The translations under genes and the position numbers were made by a program. Positions 45,802 to 55,851 of a stretch of DNA of 64,000 nt are shown piece after piece; the stretch's first letter is position 1, and each line of letters opens with the position of its first letter. A model generated the notes under the pieces. It was not told the origin of the DNA. It worked only from the letters and a program-made list of their open reading frames with translations, and did no database searches. Origin of the DNA: MED660 sp002691025 (lineage in GTDB: Bacteria; Myxococcota_A; UBA9160; UBA4427). The stretch is from NCBI GenBank assembly GCA_002170485.2, contig NHDZ02000118.1, forward strand, positions 62,001 to 126,000, in the 5' to 3' direction.

Positions 45802-45962
45802 AGGGGGTCCTCTGGGATTGGCGGCCGGGCGGGGAGAAGAGCCCTGACGGGATCCTGCTGAACCCGTGCCGGGGGTCCATCATAGCGCTACGGGTGCCCC
45901 CAAGCAGGATAACGTCTATGCTGGCGCGTCGAGCCAGACACCTCTGGTGAGTGGAGTTGAGC

Positions 45963-47162
45963 ATGAAGAGCCTCAACCAGGAAATCGACAAGCGGCGACG
46001 AGCCGTCATGACCCCAAACTACCTTCCCCAACCCATCGAGATACAACGGGGCGAGGGACGTCACGTCTGGGATGCGGATGGAAAAATCTACCTGGACCTC
46101 ATGGGTGGCATCGCCACAGCCGTATTGGGCCACTGTCATCCCAAGGTGATGGCCGCCGCCGACCAGCAATTGCACACCCTGTGGCATGCCTCGAACCTCT
46201 ACACCACGGGCCCCCAGGTGGCTCTTGCGGAAAAACTCGCGCAGTTCTCCTTTGCAGATCAATTCTTCTTCTGTAATTCGGGCGCCGAAGCCAACGAAGC
46301 TGCCCTCAAACTGGCCAGGCGCTTTGCACGCGACCGGGGCGAAGACCGCTTTGAGTTCGTGGCCTTCGACGGAGCCTTCCATGGACGGACCCTCTTCACC
46401 CTGAGTGCCACGGGAACGCCGGCCTATTGGAAGGGCTTCGAACCCCTGGTGCCGGGGTTTCATCACGTCCCCTACGGCGACCTCACAGCCACAGCGAAGG
46501 CCCTGTCATCGCAGACTGCCGCCATCATCGTCGAACCCGTCAAAGGCGAAAATGGCGTTCGCCCGGCTCCCCCGGGCTTCCTCGCGGGGCTCCGAGAACT
46601 CGCCGATCAGAACGGGTGCCTGCTCATCATGGACGAAGTGCAGACCGGCATGGGGCGGACCGGCCCGCTCTTCGCCCACCAGGCAAGCGGGATCGAGCCC
46701 GACATCATGACGCTGGCCAAAGCCCTGGCCAACGGGCTTCCCATGGGCGCCATGGGAGCCAGGGAATCCGTAGCCGCATCCCTGACACCGGGGACTCACG
46801 GCTCGACGTTCGGTGGAAACCCCATCGCAGCCGCCGCGGCCTGCGCCGTCCTCGATGAATTGACGGAAGGCGGGGTGCTGGAGGAAGCCGCTGAGATCGG
46901 CCGCTACCTGAGCGACGGACTCCAGGCCATCGCCGAACGGCTGGGTCCGGAAAAAGTCGTCGAAGCCCGGGGTTCAGGACACCTGCAGGCCCTGGAACTC
47001 AAAGGGAAAGCCGGTCCCGTCATCGACCGCTGTCGGGAACACGGGGTCCTGGTGATTTCCGCGGGCGAAAATGTCCTTCGCCTGGCTCCTCCGCTGACAC
47101 TCACGCAAGAAGAAGCCCAGAAGGGCCTTTCGGTCATCGAAAAGGCCGTCTCCGAGAGCTAG
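45963..47162 (+). CDS. argD: Acetylornithine aminotransferase-like class III aminotransferase
   Basis: 399 residues, PLP fold type I. FFCNSGAEANEAALKLAR binds phosphate; FDGAFHGRTL, LLIMDEVQTGMGRTG (Asp) and LAKALANGLPMGA (Schiff-base Lys in TLAKALANG) are family marks. The closest pattern is ArgD, which makes acetylornithine in arginine synthesis; succinylornithine or other omega-amine transferases are alternatives. GGAG precedes the ATG. Its stop overlaps the stop of the enoyl-CoA hydratase gene by four bases on the other strand. Confidence 0.85.
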   Translation: MKSLNQEIDKRRRAVMTPNYLPQPIEIQRGEGRHVWDADGKIYLDLMGGIATAVLGHCHPKVMAAADQQLHTLWHASNLYTTGPQVALAEKLAQFSFADQFFFCNSGAEANEAALKLARRFARDRGEDRFEFVAFDGAFHGRTLFTLSATGTPAYWKGFEPLVPGFHHVPYGDLTATAKALSSQTAAIIVEPVKGENGVRPAPPGFLAGLRELADQNGCLLIMDEVQTGMGRTGPLFAHQASGIEPDIMTLAKALANGLPMGAMGARESVAASLTPGTHGSTFGGNPIAAAAACAVLDELTEGGVLEEAAEIGRYLSDGLQAIAERLGPEKVVEARGSGHLQALELKGKAGPVIDRCREHGVLVISAGENVLRLAPPLTLTQEEAQKGLSVIEKAVSES

Positions 47163-47938
47163 CGGCCCTTCCAATTGGGCTTGCGCTTCTCCGCAAAAGC
47201 GCGGGGTCCTTCGACGAAGTCCTCGCTCCGAACCATGGTGGAGATCAAGTCATATTTTTGCGCCATGGCGTTGGCCACACCTCCGTGCTCGAGTCCTTCC
47301 ATGGCGGCCTGCTTGCTTGCACGAACGGAAAGCGGGGCACACTCGGCAATCTGATCCGCCCAACTTCGAGCCGCCGTCATCAAGTCACCCGCCGCAACGA
47401 CTTCATTGACGAAGCCGAGTTCCTTGCCTTCGGCCGCACTCACCCGACGCCCGGTCAACATCATTCCCATGGCCTGCTTGAGTCCGATCTGTCTCGGCAA
47501 CCGATGGACACCCCCGGCCAGCGCCGCCAGACCCACCCGCGGCTCCGGCAAGGCGAACACCGCATTCTCGGAAGCGATGATGAGATCGCAAGCCAGCGCA
47601 ATCTCAAAACCCCCTCCCATGGCCACACCGTTCACTGCCGCGATCACGGGTTTGAAGTTGTCGAACCGTGACGTCAAACCGCCAAAACCCGTTTCGGGTG
47701 AGGTCACCGCCGACCCACCCTCGGTCGCCTGATACTTCAGATCATTCCCGGCCGAAAAGGCCCGATCGCCTTCACCCGTAATGATCGCGACCCAAAGTTC
47801 CGGATCCGCCGAGAATTCATCAAAGGCCAGAGCCAGCTCCTGGTTGGCGGGCGGATGAAGCGAATTCATGACTTCGGGACGAGTGATGGTGACGGTCAGT
47901 AAATGACCCTCTCGTTCAGTGCGACAGAAATCGGGCAT
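47159..47938 (-). CDS. Enoyl-CoA hydratase/isomerase family protein
   Basis: 259-residue crotonase fold. FSAGNDLKY and AVNGVAMGGGFEIALACDLIIAS form the oxyanion and acyl-CoA sites; EPRVGLAALAGGVHRLPRQIG follows. The Glu pair of classical hydratases is not complete: the GLAALAGG stretch suggests an isomerase or other crotonase rather than standard hydratase. It would act in fatty acid or aromatic acyl-CoA breakdown. It lies 90 bases after the glutaredoxin-like gene on the same strand. Confidence 0.85.
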   Translation of the reverse strand: MPDFCRTEREGHLLTVTITRPEVMNSLHPPANQELALAFDEFSADPELWVAIITGEGDRAFSAGNDLKYQATEGGSAVTSPETGFGGLTSRFDNFKPVIAAVNGVAMGGGFEIALACDLIIASENAVFALPEPRVGLAALAGGVHRLPRQIGLKQAMGMMLTGRRVSAAEGKELGFVNEVVAAGDLMTAARSWADQIAECAPLSVRASKQAAMEGLEHGGVANAMAQKYDLISTMVRSEDFVEGPRAFAEKRKPNWKGR

Positions 47939-48028
47939 CTTTGACTCCTCTCAGTGGAAGAAATTGGGAAACGACGCTTTCTGGAAAACGCTCGACATGA
48001 AGGAGCATGTTCCCTCGTTCTCGCGGTT

Positions 48029-48289
48029 CTAGGCGAATCGATTTTGGAGGTAGGCAATGATGTCCAGGGATTCGGGCAACCACTCCACGGCCCCCTCTTC
48101 CGATTCGATGCGCAGCACCGGAACGGTGAACCGGCCTGTGGCCGCAAAGACCTCGTCGGAAAAATCCGGATTCATACGCGTATCGCGCAACTCGATCTCT
48201 ACGCCGAGAGACTCCATGGCCGCGCGCACGCGAGCACAGTAGGGGCAACTCATATACTGATACAGGGCAAGGCCCGGTACATTGGACAT
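48029..48289 (-). CDS. Glutaredoxin/GST N-terminal-like protein
   Basis: 86-residue thioredoxin fold with the CPYC redox motif (YMSCPYCARVRAAME), a cis-Pro strand (FTVPVLRIE) and an ESLDIIAYL end. It should reduce disulfides or glutathione adducts, or act as a lone GST-type domain. It lies upstream of the enoyl-CoA hydratase on the same strand. Confidence 0.86.
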   Translation of the reverse strand: MSNVPGLALYQYMSCPYCARVRAAMESLGVEIELRDTRMNPDFSDEVFAATGRFTVPVLRIESEEGAVEWLPESLDIIAYLQNRFA

Positions 48290-48675
48290 CCCTCAATCCT
48301 CTCCTTGTTTTCAAAACGATCAAAAGGGCCAAGCAGAGTAGCAGTTGACTCCACCCCTTCGAAGCACGCCGGCGCTTTCCCGGGAATTCCCTGCCCCTGA
48401 GAGCCCAGAACGAGTGCAAGTCGCTCCGAGAAAGATCGCATAATACGCTGAATTATGGTCGTTTTTCTGCCCGGAGACTGCGCGCTCTGCGAAACGCCAC
48501 CGAAGTCCGGCTCCGGCCCCGAACCTGCGTTCACCGGACTCGACTTCGAGCCGAATCGAACCCACTTCGCGCACCGTGGTGGGAGGGTCACGCCCAAACA
48601 GATCTTCGGCCCGACCCACTTCGGCTTGATCGGACCGTCACGGCCATGGGCTCACGACCCGCAAGCGATGTCGCT
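48290..48675. other. Intergenic region upstream of glutaredoxin-like gene
   Basis: No credible gene. A dyad CATAAT-N7-ATTATG (48439-48457) lies in an AT-rich island and may belong to the promoter of the minus-strand glutaredoxin gene. A small AAGCGA-TG-TCGCTT hairpin (48663-48676) overlaps the stop of the acyl-CoA dehydrogenase gene. Confidence 0.45.
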
Positions 48676-49824
48676 TCAACCGATCCCCAGTTTCCGGGCA
48701 ATGATCACCTTCATGATCTCGTTGGTCCCGGCATAGATGGATTGTACTGCCGCGTCCGCATAGTCCTGGGAGATCGGATACTCGTCCATGAAACCATAGC
48801 CACCAAAGAGCTGCAGGCATTCCGCAGACACCTTCTTCTGAAGGTCTGAGGCCCACCACTTCGCCATACTGACTTCGGACTCGATATTCTCGCCCGCCAC
48901 ATGAGCGGCCATCAGCCGGTCCACGAAGCACTGACCGATTTCCACTTCAGTGGCCAACTCCGCCAGCTTGAACTGTGTGTTCTGGAACTGTCCGATGGGC
49001 TGACCAAAAGCCTTCCTCTCCTTCACATACGAAAGAGTGTCCTCCACGGACCGACGACATGAAGCCATGGACCCGACTGCGATACAGAGTCGCTCCTGTT
49101 GCAGTTGGGACATCAACATCTTGAAACCCTGACCTTCCTCACCGAGCCGATTCGAAACAGGAACGCGACAGTCACGAAAGAAGAGTTCGCTTGTGTCCTG
49201 CCCCTTGAGCCCGAGCTTTTCCAGATTGCGGCCCTTTTCAAAACCCGGTGTTCCCGCTTCGACCATGATCAGGCTGATTCCCCGATGCGGCGGATCGGCC
49301 TCAGGGTCCGTGCGTGCCACGACAATCACCACTCCACAATTCTGCCCGTTGGAAATGAAGGTCTTGGCGCCGTTGATGACGTATTCATCCCCGTCGCGCA
49401 TGGCGCGGGTCTGGACGTTGGCGAGATCAGAACCCGTCCCCGGCTCCGTCATCGCGATGGCCAATAGACAGGATCCGTCGATGGCGCCCGTCAGGAACTT
49501 CTCCTTCTGTTCGGCGTCGCCATAGTGGGTCAGATACGGCATGCAGATGTCACTGTGAAGAGACATCTGCACAGCATGCGCACGAAGGTCGGCCAGCTCT
49601 TCGATCACGACGGCATCAAAAAGAAAGTCGGCTCCGGCGCCGCCATATTCTGCAGGCGCATTGGCGCCCAGATAACCCGCCTCACCGAGCTTTCTCCAGA
49701 TCGCAGGATCGCTGCGCCCAGCCTGGTTCCAGTCGGGCAGATGGGGCACGATCTCAGACTCCGCAAACCTGCGGAATTCCGAGCGAAAATGCTCATGTTC
49801 GTCCGTGAAAACCTCTCGTCTCAT
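48676..49824 (-). CDS. Acyl-CoA dehydrogenase, long-chain/isovaleryl type
   Basis: 382-residue FAD enzyme that makes a 2,3-double bond in acyl-CoA. AIAMTEPGTGSDLA and FISNGQNCG are FAD and substrate loops. The usual late YEGT Glu is Ala here (IYAGTNEI, Ala365), and the likely base is Glu244 in LQQERLCIA, the layout of long-chain and isovaleryl enzymes. KERKAFGQPIGQFQ is also family-like. It is divergent from kdsA. A link to the carboxylase pair at 3.8-7.5 kb in leucine breakdown is possible but not shown by position. Confidence 0.9.
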   Translation of the reverse strand: MRREVFTDEHEHFRSEFRRFAESEIVPHLPDWNQAGRSDPAIWRKLGEAGYLGANAPAEYGGAGADFLFDAVVIEELADLRAHAVQMSLHSDICMPYLTHYGDAEQKEKFLTGAIDGSCLLAIAMTEPGTGSDLANVQTRAMRDGDEYVINGAKTFISNGQNCGVVIVVARTDPEADPPHRGISLIMVEAGTPGFEKGRNLEKLGLKGQDTSELFFRDCRVPVSNRLGEEGQGFKMLMSQLQQERLCIAVGSMASCRRSVEDTLSYVKERKAFGQPIGQFQNTQFKLAELATEVEIGQCFVDRLMAAHVAGENIESEVSMAKWWASDLQKKVSAECLQLFGGYGFMDEYPISQDYADAAVQSIYAGTNEIMKVIIARKLGIG

Positions 49825-49983
49825 CCCATCCTCCTCGACCCTGCGGCGCCGATCCCGAATTGAGCCGATACTGGAAGCAACCCGAAAACACGCGGGGCCC
49901 CGCCGCGAAAGCCGGAAGGTAGCTGGTTTCCCAACGGGTTAAAATAAGAGACCCACCTCTCAAGCAACCACAGGATGGAGAGC

Positions 49984-50799
49984 ATGAAGATCGCAGACAT
50001 CTCCATCGGAGAAGGCCATCCCCTGGCCCTGATCGCGGGACTCAATGTTCTCGAGGATGAAGCCAGCGCACTCGAATGCGCCGAAAAAGTAGATGCGCTG
50101 GGGAGCAAGCACGGACTTCCCACCCTCTTCAAGGCTTCCTACGACAAAGCCAACCGGACCCGAGCCGATGGTTTTCGAGGGGTCGGATTGGAGCGAGGTC
50201 TTGAGATCTTCGAATCGATCAAACGCAAAGTACAGATTCCCGTCTTGACGGATATCCACGAAAGCCACCAGGCCAGTCGGGTGGCTGGAGTCGTAGACGC
50301 CCTGCAGATCCCGGCCATGCTGTGTCGGCAGACCGATCTATTGAAAAGTGCCGCCGAAACAGGAAAGCCCATCAATATCAAGAAGGGGCAGTTCATAGCC
50401 CCGGATGATTTCCGCCATGCCGTCGAGAAGCTCCATGGCTTTGGTTGCCAGGACGTCCTGGTCACCGAACGCGGCACCAGTTTTGGCTACGGTGAACTCG
50501 TCGTCGACATGAGGTCACTGAAGCGGATGCGAGCCTTCGCACCCGTGGCTTTTGATGCCACCCACTCGGTTCAGCAGCCCGGACGCAAAGACGGCGCATC
50601 CGGAGGGGAGCGGCAGTTCGTAGCCCCACTGGCTAGAGCCGCCACCGCCATGGGCGTGGATGCCCTCTTCATCGAGGTGCACCCTGAACCGGCAAAAGCA
50701 CCCGTCGACGGGCCGTGCCAGCTCACCTTTGATGAGCTCGACCGTCTCCTCTCCGAGGTCGGTTCAATCCGAGCCGCGCTTGCGGCTGCGAATTCCTGA
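49984..50799 (+). CDS. kdsA: 2-dehydro-3-deoxyphosphooctonate aldolase (KDO-8-P synthase)
   Basis: Makes KDO-8-phosphate from PEP and arabinose-5-phosphate for lipopolysaccharide. Matches along 271 residues include FKASYDKANRTRADGFRG, TDIHESHQA, INIKKGQFIAP, ERGTSFGYGELVVDMR and FDATHSVQQPG. The metal-site Cys of metal-dependent enzymes is Asn21 (GLNVLE), so this is the metal-independent E. coli type. The ATG at 49984 has GGAG just before it; one at 49975 is also open. It shows the cell has a Gram-negative outer membrane. Confidence 0.95.
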   Translation: MKIADISIGEGHPLALIAGLNVLEDEASALECAEKVDALGSKHGLPTLFKASYDKANRTRADGFRGVGLERGLEIFESIKRKVQIPVLTDIHESHQASRVAGVVDALQIPAMLCRQTDLLKSAAETGKPINIKKGQFIAPDDFRHAVEKLHGFGCQDVLVTERGTSFGYGELVVDMRSLKRMRAFAPVAFDATHSVQQPGRKDGASGGERQFVAPLARAATAMGVDALFIEVHPEPAKAPVDGPCQLTFDELDRLLSEVGSIRAALAAANS

Positions 50800-50869
50800 G
50801 TCGAATACTTGTCCAACCGGCCGCATCAAAGGTAACGTGAGCCAGCACCACGAAAAAGCAGGGGGATCC

Positions 50870-51667
50870 ATGGCCGGTGCAGTCTTGATCACAGGCGCTT
50901 CTTCGGGCATCGGAGAGGCTACGGCACGCTTTCTTTCGAGCCGTGGATGGCAGGTCTTTGGCACCAGTCGCCACGCCCGGGAAGATCGGGACGGTATCCG
51001 CTTCGTGGTCATGGATGTATGCGACGATGAGTCCGTCAAGAGAGCTCTTGAAGAGGTCCTCGGTGAGTGCGACGGACTCGAGGCCGTGATCTGCAACGCC
51101 GGGATGGGGATCTTTGGAGCCGCGGAAGAGGTCAGCCTCGCAGACGCCCGAGCCCAGTTCGAAACGAACTATTTTGGCGTGCTCCGAGTGCTCCGTGGCG
51201 TGATCCCCGGGATGCGTGAGGCCCGGCGCGGACGGATCCTGCTGGTGGGGTCGCTTGCGGGTCGCGCCCCGCTTCCATTTCAATCCCATTATTCCAGCAG
51301 CAAAGCGGCCATCGACAGCCTTTCCGGAGCGCTTTTCACGGAACTGGCCCCTTACGGAATCCAGGTTTCCCTGATCGAACCGGGCGATATCGCCACCCCC
51401 TTCAACGACGCCGTCAACTGGAATGCCAGCCCGGATCCATCCGCTTACAAAGACGCGGTGGAGACCTGTGAAGCCACCAACCGGAAGTATCTCCTTGCAG
51501 CCCCCCCGCCCTCTGTGGCGGCACGATGCATCGAGCGCGCTCTCAAGGCCCGAAGGCCAAGAGCCCGCTACACAGTCGGTGCCGACTCGTGGATGGTTCC
51601 GCTCGGCCGACGCTTCCTCCCAGACCGGATTTCCCTCAACTTGATCCGACGACACTACGGAATCTAG
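50870..51667 (+). CDS. SDR family oxidoreductase
   Basis: 265 residues. TGASSGIG cofactor loop, CNAGMG, Ser in VGSLAGRAPLPF and YSSSK of the active site. The C-terminal helix (RRFLPDRISLNLIRRHYG) is typical of SDRs near lipid metabolism. GGGGGAT precedes the ATG. It lies between kdsA and the channel gene, four bases before the latter, so the two are co-translated. Confidence 0.9.
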   Translation: MAGAVLITGASSGIGEATARFLSSRGWQVFGTSRHAREDRDGIRFVVMDVCDDESVKRALEEVLGECDGLEAVICNAGMGIFGAAEEVSLADARAQFETNYFGVLRVLRGVIPGMREARRGRILLVGSLAGRAPLPFQSHYSSSKAAIDSLSGALFTELAPYGIQVSLIEPGDIATPFNDAVNWNASPDPSAYKDAVETCEATNRKYLLAAPPPSVAARCIERALKARRPRARYTVGADSWMVPLGRRFLPDRISLNLIRRHYGI

Positions 51668-51671
51668 ATTC

Positions 51672-52394
51672 ATGAGCGGCATCAAGAAACTCCAACCCAT
51701 GATCGCCAATGCCGAGCGGGCTCCGTTTGTCTGGCTGCTGGTCGCCCAGTTGGCCTTCATCATCACAAGCCCGCTGATCGTCAGCAGTGAAGTCGGTCAA
51801 TGGGTCCGTATCATCGGCCTCTTTGCGATCCTGCTTTCCGGAGTCTATGCCGCAGCCGTCCGTCGCGGCTTCTTGATCATCGCCCTCTTCCTGATGCTAC
51901 CGGCCATCTTCGCCTGGCTGGGCCCCGACGTTTTCAACCGGGTAGGGGATGAGGTTCTACGCTTGCTGAGCGCAGCCGCCTGTCTGATTTTCACCTGCGT
52001 GGTGATCATGTCCGCTCTCTATCGGCAGAAAAGAGTGTCCCAGGAAACCATCATCGGTGGAATTGATGCCTATCTGCTCATCGGCATCGTCTTCATGTTG
52101 TTGCATCAGGCCACGGCCATCATCGACCCCGCAGCCTATACCCTCCACGGACAGCCCATGGCCGAGTTCTCCAGCCCCATCGATCAGATAAAGGGCGTTT
52201 CCACCATGCTCTATTTCAGCTTCACGACGCTGACCACGCTGGGGTACGGCGACATCACTCCGGAGACGGGCGTCGCGCGACTGCTCACCAGTGTGGAAGC
52301 GGTCACAGGCCAACTCTATGTCACCATCTTCATCGCACGCCTGGTCAGTATCCAGGTCACCCAGGGTGTCATAGAAGAAGATCTATCTGAATGA
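51672..52394 (+). CDS. Potassium channel family protein
   Basis: 240 residues with about six membrane segments. The selectivity filter reads TTLTTLGYGDITP, the K+ signature, followed by a pore helix and last helix (AVTGQLYVTIFIARLVSIQ). The front helices carry few basic residues, so it is probably not voltage-gated. No ligand domain is attached. It begins four bases after the SDR stop. Confidence 0.88.
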   Translation: MSGIKKLQPMIANAERAPFVWLLVAQLAFIITSPLIVSSEVGQWVRIIGLFAILLSGVYAAAVRRGFLIIALFLMLPAIFAWLGPDVFNRVGDEVLRLLSAAACLIFTCVVIMSALYRQKRVSQETIIGGIDAYLLIGIVFMLLHQATAIIDPAAYTLHGQPMAEFSSPIDQIKGVSTMLYFSFTTLTTLGYGDITPETGVARLLTSVEAVTGQLYVTIFIARLVSIQVTQGVIEEDLSE

Positions 52395-52427
52395 TCCCAG
52401 GCCCGGACCGGCACCGGGGGCAGGAAA

Positions 52428-53264
52428 TCAGCGTGAGTGAGTCGCTCGATGAACCGCTGAGGCGACGCAGCCCTCGGTTTCGCGCAGAAGACTCCGAGCC
52501 GAATCGAAGTCCACACCGGACAGATCCATCACGATTCGAACGGCTCGGCCTCGGAGCTTGTCCGACATAGGCGCCAGATGGGTCATCCGGTTACCGGACA
52601 CTCTTCCGAGCTTGACCATCACCGTGGTGGACAACGCCGCCAGGACCATCTTCTGGGCCAGGCCTCCCTTCATCCGTGTCGACCCCGTCACGACTTCGGG
52701 ACCCACCTCCGGCACGATCGCCACTTCCACCGAAGACGCCAATTCCGAATTCGGATCACACGTAATACACAGGGTGCGGGCCCCGGCCTCGTGGGCCTTT
52801 TCCATACCTCCAAGTACAAAAGGAGTCCGTCCACTCGCCGAAATCCCCAATACCGCATCGCCCAAACCGAGGCCTCGCTCCATCAACTCGAAGCCGGCCG
52901 CCTGGCGATCATCTTCGGCACCTTCCACGGCATTCCGGATCGCACGTTCCCCACCGGCCATCACCGCCTGAACGCTTCTTGGGCTCATGCCGTAAGTGGG
53001 AGGAATTTCAGAGGCGTCCAATACCCCGAGCCGACCGCTTGTTCCCGCACCCACGTTGAACCAGTGGCCTCCTCCCGCAAGAGAGGCCGCCAGGACATCG
53101 GCGGCTTCCGCCATGGCAGGGAGGCAGCGGCCCACCGCGGCATGAGCCGCAGCGTCCTCAGCATGAATCAGCCCCAGGATCTCTTCCACGGGCTTCTGAT
53201 CAAGGTCATGTGAGGCCGACAGACTGGCCTCTGTGGGCCTTCGATCTTTGAGAGGGGTTCCCAT
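52428..53264 (-). CDS. murQ: N-acetylmuramic acid 6-phosphate etherase
   Basis: 278 residues of the MurQ SIS-fold enzyme that splits the lactyl ether of MurNAc-6-P in cell-wall recycling. Close parallels to E. coli MurQ include FNVGAGTSGRLGVLDASEIPPTYG, AGGERAIRNAVEGAEDD, GISASGRTPFVLGG and EVVTGSTRMKGG. The glutamate of the family active site lies in DASEIPP. The ATG chosen gives a normal start; the frame continues upstream. It is divergent from mutS2 with 72 bases between starts. Confidence 0.93.
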   Translation of the reverse strand: MGTPLKDRRPTEASLSASHDLDQKPVEEILGLIHAEDAAAHAAVGRCLPAMAEAADVLAASLAGGGHWFNVGAGTSGRLGVLDASEIPPTYGMSPRSVQAVMAGGERAIRNAVEGAEDDRQAAGFELMERGLGLGDAVLGISASGRTPFVLGGMEKAHEAGARTLCITCDPNSELASSVEVAIVPEVGPEVVTGSTRMKGGLAQKMVLAALSTTVMVKLGRVSGNRMTHLAPMSDKLRGRAVRIVMDLSGVDFDSARSLLRETEGCVASAVHRATHSR

Positions 53265-53336
53265 ACTGGATTCTTTCGGACGAACGGGCGGAAGATCTGA
53301 GTCTTCCCTCATCCCGGACATCGCTACACTCGCGTC

Positions 53337-55817
53337 GTGCCCTTTGAAATCGATCCCGAAACACTGGAAGCCCTGGAGTGGCCTCGTGTCATCCAGCGAT
53401 TGGAGAGCCTGTGCCACACACAGGCGGCTCGAGAACGTATGGGACTCGAAGCCATTCCCATGGAGACGGACGGTTCCACTCGTACTCAAAGCGAGGCCAA
53501 CGCTTCCGCAGGAATCTTTGAACCCTCCCTGGCTCGCGTCCGTCAGCGCCTGGCTGAAACAGATGAGGCCCGGGGCCTGCTCGACGACGAAAACCGACCC
53601 CCTTTGGGCGCAACACCCGATGTGGCTCCAGCCCTCCAGGAAGCGAGACGGGGCGGCACTCTTGAAATCCAATCACTGAGGGACATCCGCAACCTGCTAC
53701 AGACCCTGAGACAGGTCGGTCGCTTCCTGATCAGCCACTCCGAGGACGCCCCCACTCTCGCCCAATGGGCCGAGGGCATCGGGGAGGAACTCGGCCTTGA
53801 AGCGGAGATTGAAGCCGCCATCGGTCCCGACGGCGAAGTGAGAAATGAAGCTTCGTCCCTGCTGGCTGATGCGCGGCGTTCCGCTGTGCGTCTGGCCGGA
53901 GATCTCCAGAAACGGCTGGAGCGCTTTCTCGGCGACTCCAGCGTCACCGACCATCTTTCCGATCGCTATTTCACACTGCGAAACGACCGGTATGTCCTTC
54001 CCGTCAGGTCTGATGCCAAGAGCAGGGTCCGTGGGATCGTGCACGACGCTTCCCGCTCGGGCACCACCCTCTTCATCGAACCCGAAGCGGTGGTCGATCT
54101 CAACAACCGGCTCAAACAAACCGAACTCGAGATCGCTCGAGAGGTCCAGCGGATCCTGCGTGAACTTTCCAGCCGTGTGGGCGAAGCCTCTTCCCGTATT
54201 GCAAAGAGCCTGGAGGCCCTGGGTTGGGTCGACCTGGCCTTCGCACGGGGACGGTTCTCTCAAGAACTCCAGGGGCACTCGCCTGAAGTCGGAGAGGAGG
54301 GGGTTTTCGTCCTGCCCGCTCTCCGACACCCGCTCATCGCACCCGACGCCTGCGTGGCCAACGACATCCGGGTCGGCGAGGACTTCCAGATCCTGGTGCT
54401 CTCAGGGCCGAACGCAGGTGGCAAGACGGTCTGCATGAAATCCGTGGCCCTGGCTGCTCTTTTCGTCCGAGCGGGCCTGCATGTTCCTTGCGAAGCCGGG
54501 GCTCGCGTCGACCTGGTTGAAACCGTCGTCGCGGAGATCGGCGATCACCAGGATATCGGAGAAAACCTCTCGACCTTCTCCGCCCACATGGGCAATCTGG
54601 CCAGGGTCCTGCAATCGGCCAGGGAGAACACCCTGATCGTCCTGGATGAAATCGGCGTGGGAACGGACCCCTCGGAGGGCTCCACGCTGGCCCAATCGAT
54701 TCTCGAAGCCCTTGCCGAACGTGGCGCCAGGGTGATTACGACCACTCACTACAACCTCCTCAAGGAAATGGCCGATGTCGACCCTCGCTTCCAGAACGCC
54801 AGTGTCGAGTTCGATGATCAGACTCTCGCACCGACCTACCGCGTGAAGATCGGAATGCCCGGGAGCAGCTCCGCTTCGGCCGTGGCGGCCAGAATGGGGA
54901 TGCCAAGCGAAGTCCTGGAACGCGCAGAAGGACTACTGGCACGAGACGATCGGCGCCTCGACAAGATGCTGAGCGAACTTTCATCACGTCGCGCGCAGCT
55001 TGAAGCCGAACAGGGCGCCGCCGCTCGACTGCGCGCCGAAGGAGAAGCCGCTCGGGACGAGTATCGGAAGAGGCTGGAAGCACTCCAGGAACGTCGGGAC
55101 CGACTCTTCCACAGCATGCGTGATGATCTCGATCAGGCCTTCAAGCAAGCGCACCATGACGTCGCCCAGGTCATTCGGGATCTCCAACGTGGCCCCTCCT
55201 CCCAACAGGCGGCGCAAGCCCGACAACAGTTGATCCAGCTGGAAGAAACCGCGGCAGACCAGGAGAGCGAAGCGGGAATCGCCCGAGAGCCCAGCCCTGG
55301 ACGAAGACTCGACCCGGTCGACTGGCGAAAGATCTCTCCCGGTGACCGTGTCGCTCTCACCCTCGGCGGCGAAGGCGTGGTAGAAAGCCTTCCGGACCGG
55401 AAAGGACGCGTCGGCGTGAGGGTCGGGGGCAAGAAGTTGATGGTGCCCGCCGAGAGTGTGGGTTCAACCCTGGAGTCCAAACAGCCTGGACAAGAACCGT
55501 CCAAGAAGCAGAGGGTCTCGGTGGAAAGAGCGACCCCCAGTGAGACCCTGGGCACGCTAGGAGGGGGCGTCATTGAATGCGACCTTCGAGGCCAACGTGT
55601 GACGGAGGCGCTCGGACGTCTGCGAGAAATACTGGACCACGCGACCACCGACGGCCGTGACGGGGTGAGGATCATCCACGGAATCGGTACGGGTGCCCTG
55701 CGAAGTGCCATTCGAGAGGAGCTCGCTCTCTCCCACAACACATTGGAGATCGAAACCCCCGACCGCTCTGAAGGCGGAGAGGGAGTGACTCTCGTCCATC
55801 TGACCCGATCCGATTGA
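53337..55817 (+). CDS. mutS2: MutS2 DNA-binding ATPase with Smr domain
   Basis: 826 residues. MutS2 acts on recombination intermediates or collided ribosomes rather than mismatch repair. Order: MutS core (LRNDRYVLPVRSDAKSRVRG, FIEP), ATPase with Walker A LSGPNAGGKTV and Walker B LIVLDEIGVGTDPSEG, a long coiled coil rich in Glu/Arg (about 540-630), a KOW-like part (SPGDRVALTLGGEGVV) and a C-terminal Smr nuclease-like domain (CDLRGQRVTEALG, IIHGIGTGALRSAI). The start is GTG. A small membrane protein gene follows after 34 bases. Confidence 0.94.
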   Translation: MPFEIDPETLEALEWPRVIQRLESLCHTQAARERMGLEAIPMETDGSTRTQSEANASAGIFEPSLARVRQRLAETDEARGLLDDENRPPLGATPDVAPALQEARRGGTLEIQSLRDIRNLLQTLRQVGRFLISHSEDAPTLAQWAEGIGEELGLEAEIEAAIGPDGEVRNEASSLLADARRSAVRLAGDLQKRLERFLGDSSVTDHLSDRYFTLRNDRYVLPVRSDAKSRVRGIVHDASRSGTTLFIEPEAVVDLNNRLKQTELEIAREVQRILRELSSRVGEASSRIAKSLEALGWVDLAFARGRFSQELQGHSPEVGEEGVFVLPALRHPLIAPDACVANDIRVGEDFQILVLSGPNAGGKTVCMKSVALAALFVRAGLHVPCEAGARVDLVETVVAEIGDHQDIGENLSTFSAHMGNLARVLQSARENTLIVLDEIGVGTDPSEGSTLAQSILEALAERGARVITTTHYNLLKEMADVDPRFQNASVEFDDQTLAPTYRVKIGMPGSSSASAVAARMGMPSEVLERAEGLLARDDRRLDKMLSELSSRRAQLEAEQGAAARLRAEGEAARDEYRKRLEALQERRDRLFHSMRDDLDQAFKQAHHDVAQVIRDLQRGPSSQQAAQARQQLIQLEETAADQESEAGIAREPSPGRRLDPVDWRKISPGDRVALTLGGEGVVESLPDRKGRVGVRVGGKKLMVPAESVGSTLESKQPGQEPSKKQRVSVERATPSETLGTLGGGVIECDLRGQRVTEALGRLREILDHATTDGRDGVRIIHGIGTGALRSAIREELALSHNTLEIETPDRSEGGEGVTLVHLTRSD

Positions 55818-55851
55818 GCCGGATGGAACGCGAGGCTGCAGGAGGAGCGCC

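Noticed and set aside
48320..48619. Small minus-strand frames in the gap before the glutaredoxin gene
   Set aside because: Two frames overlap each other, with no ribosome site or family pattern.
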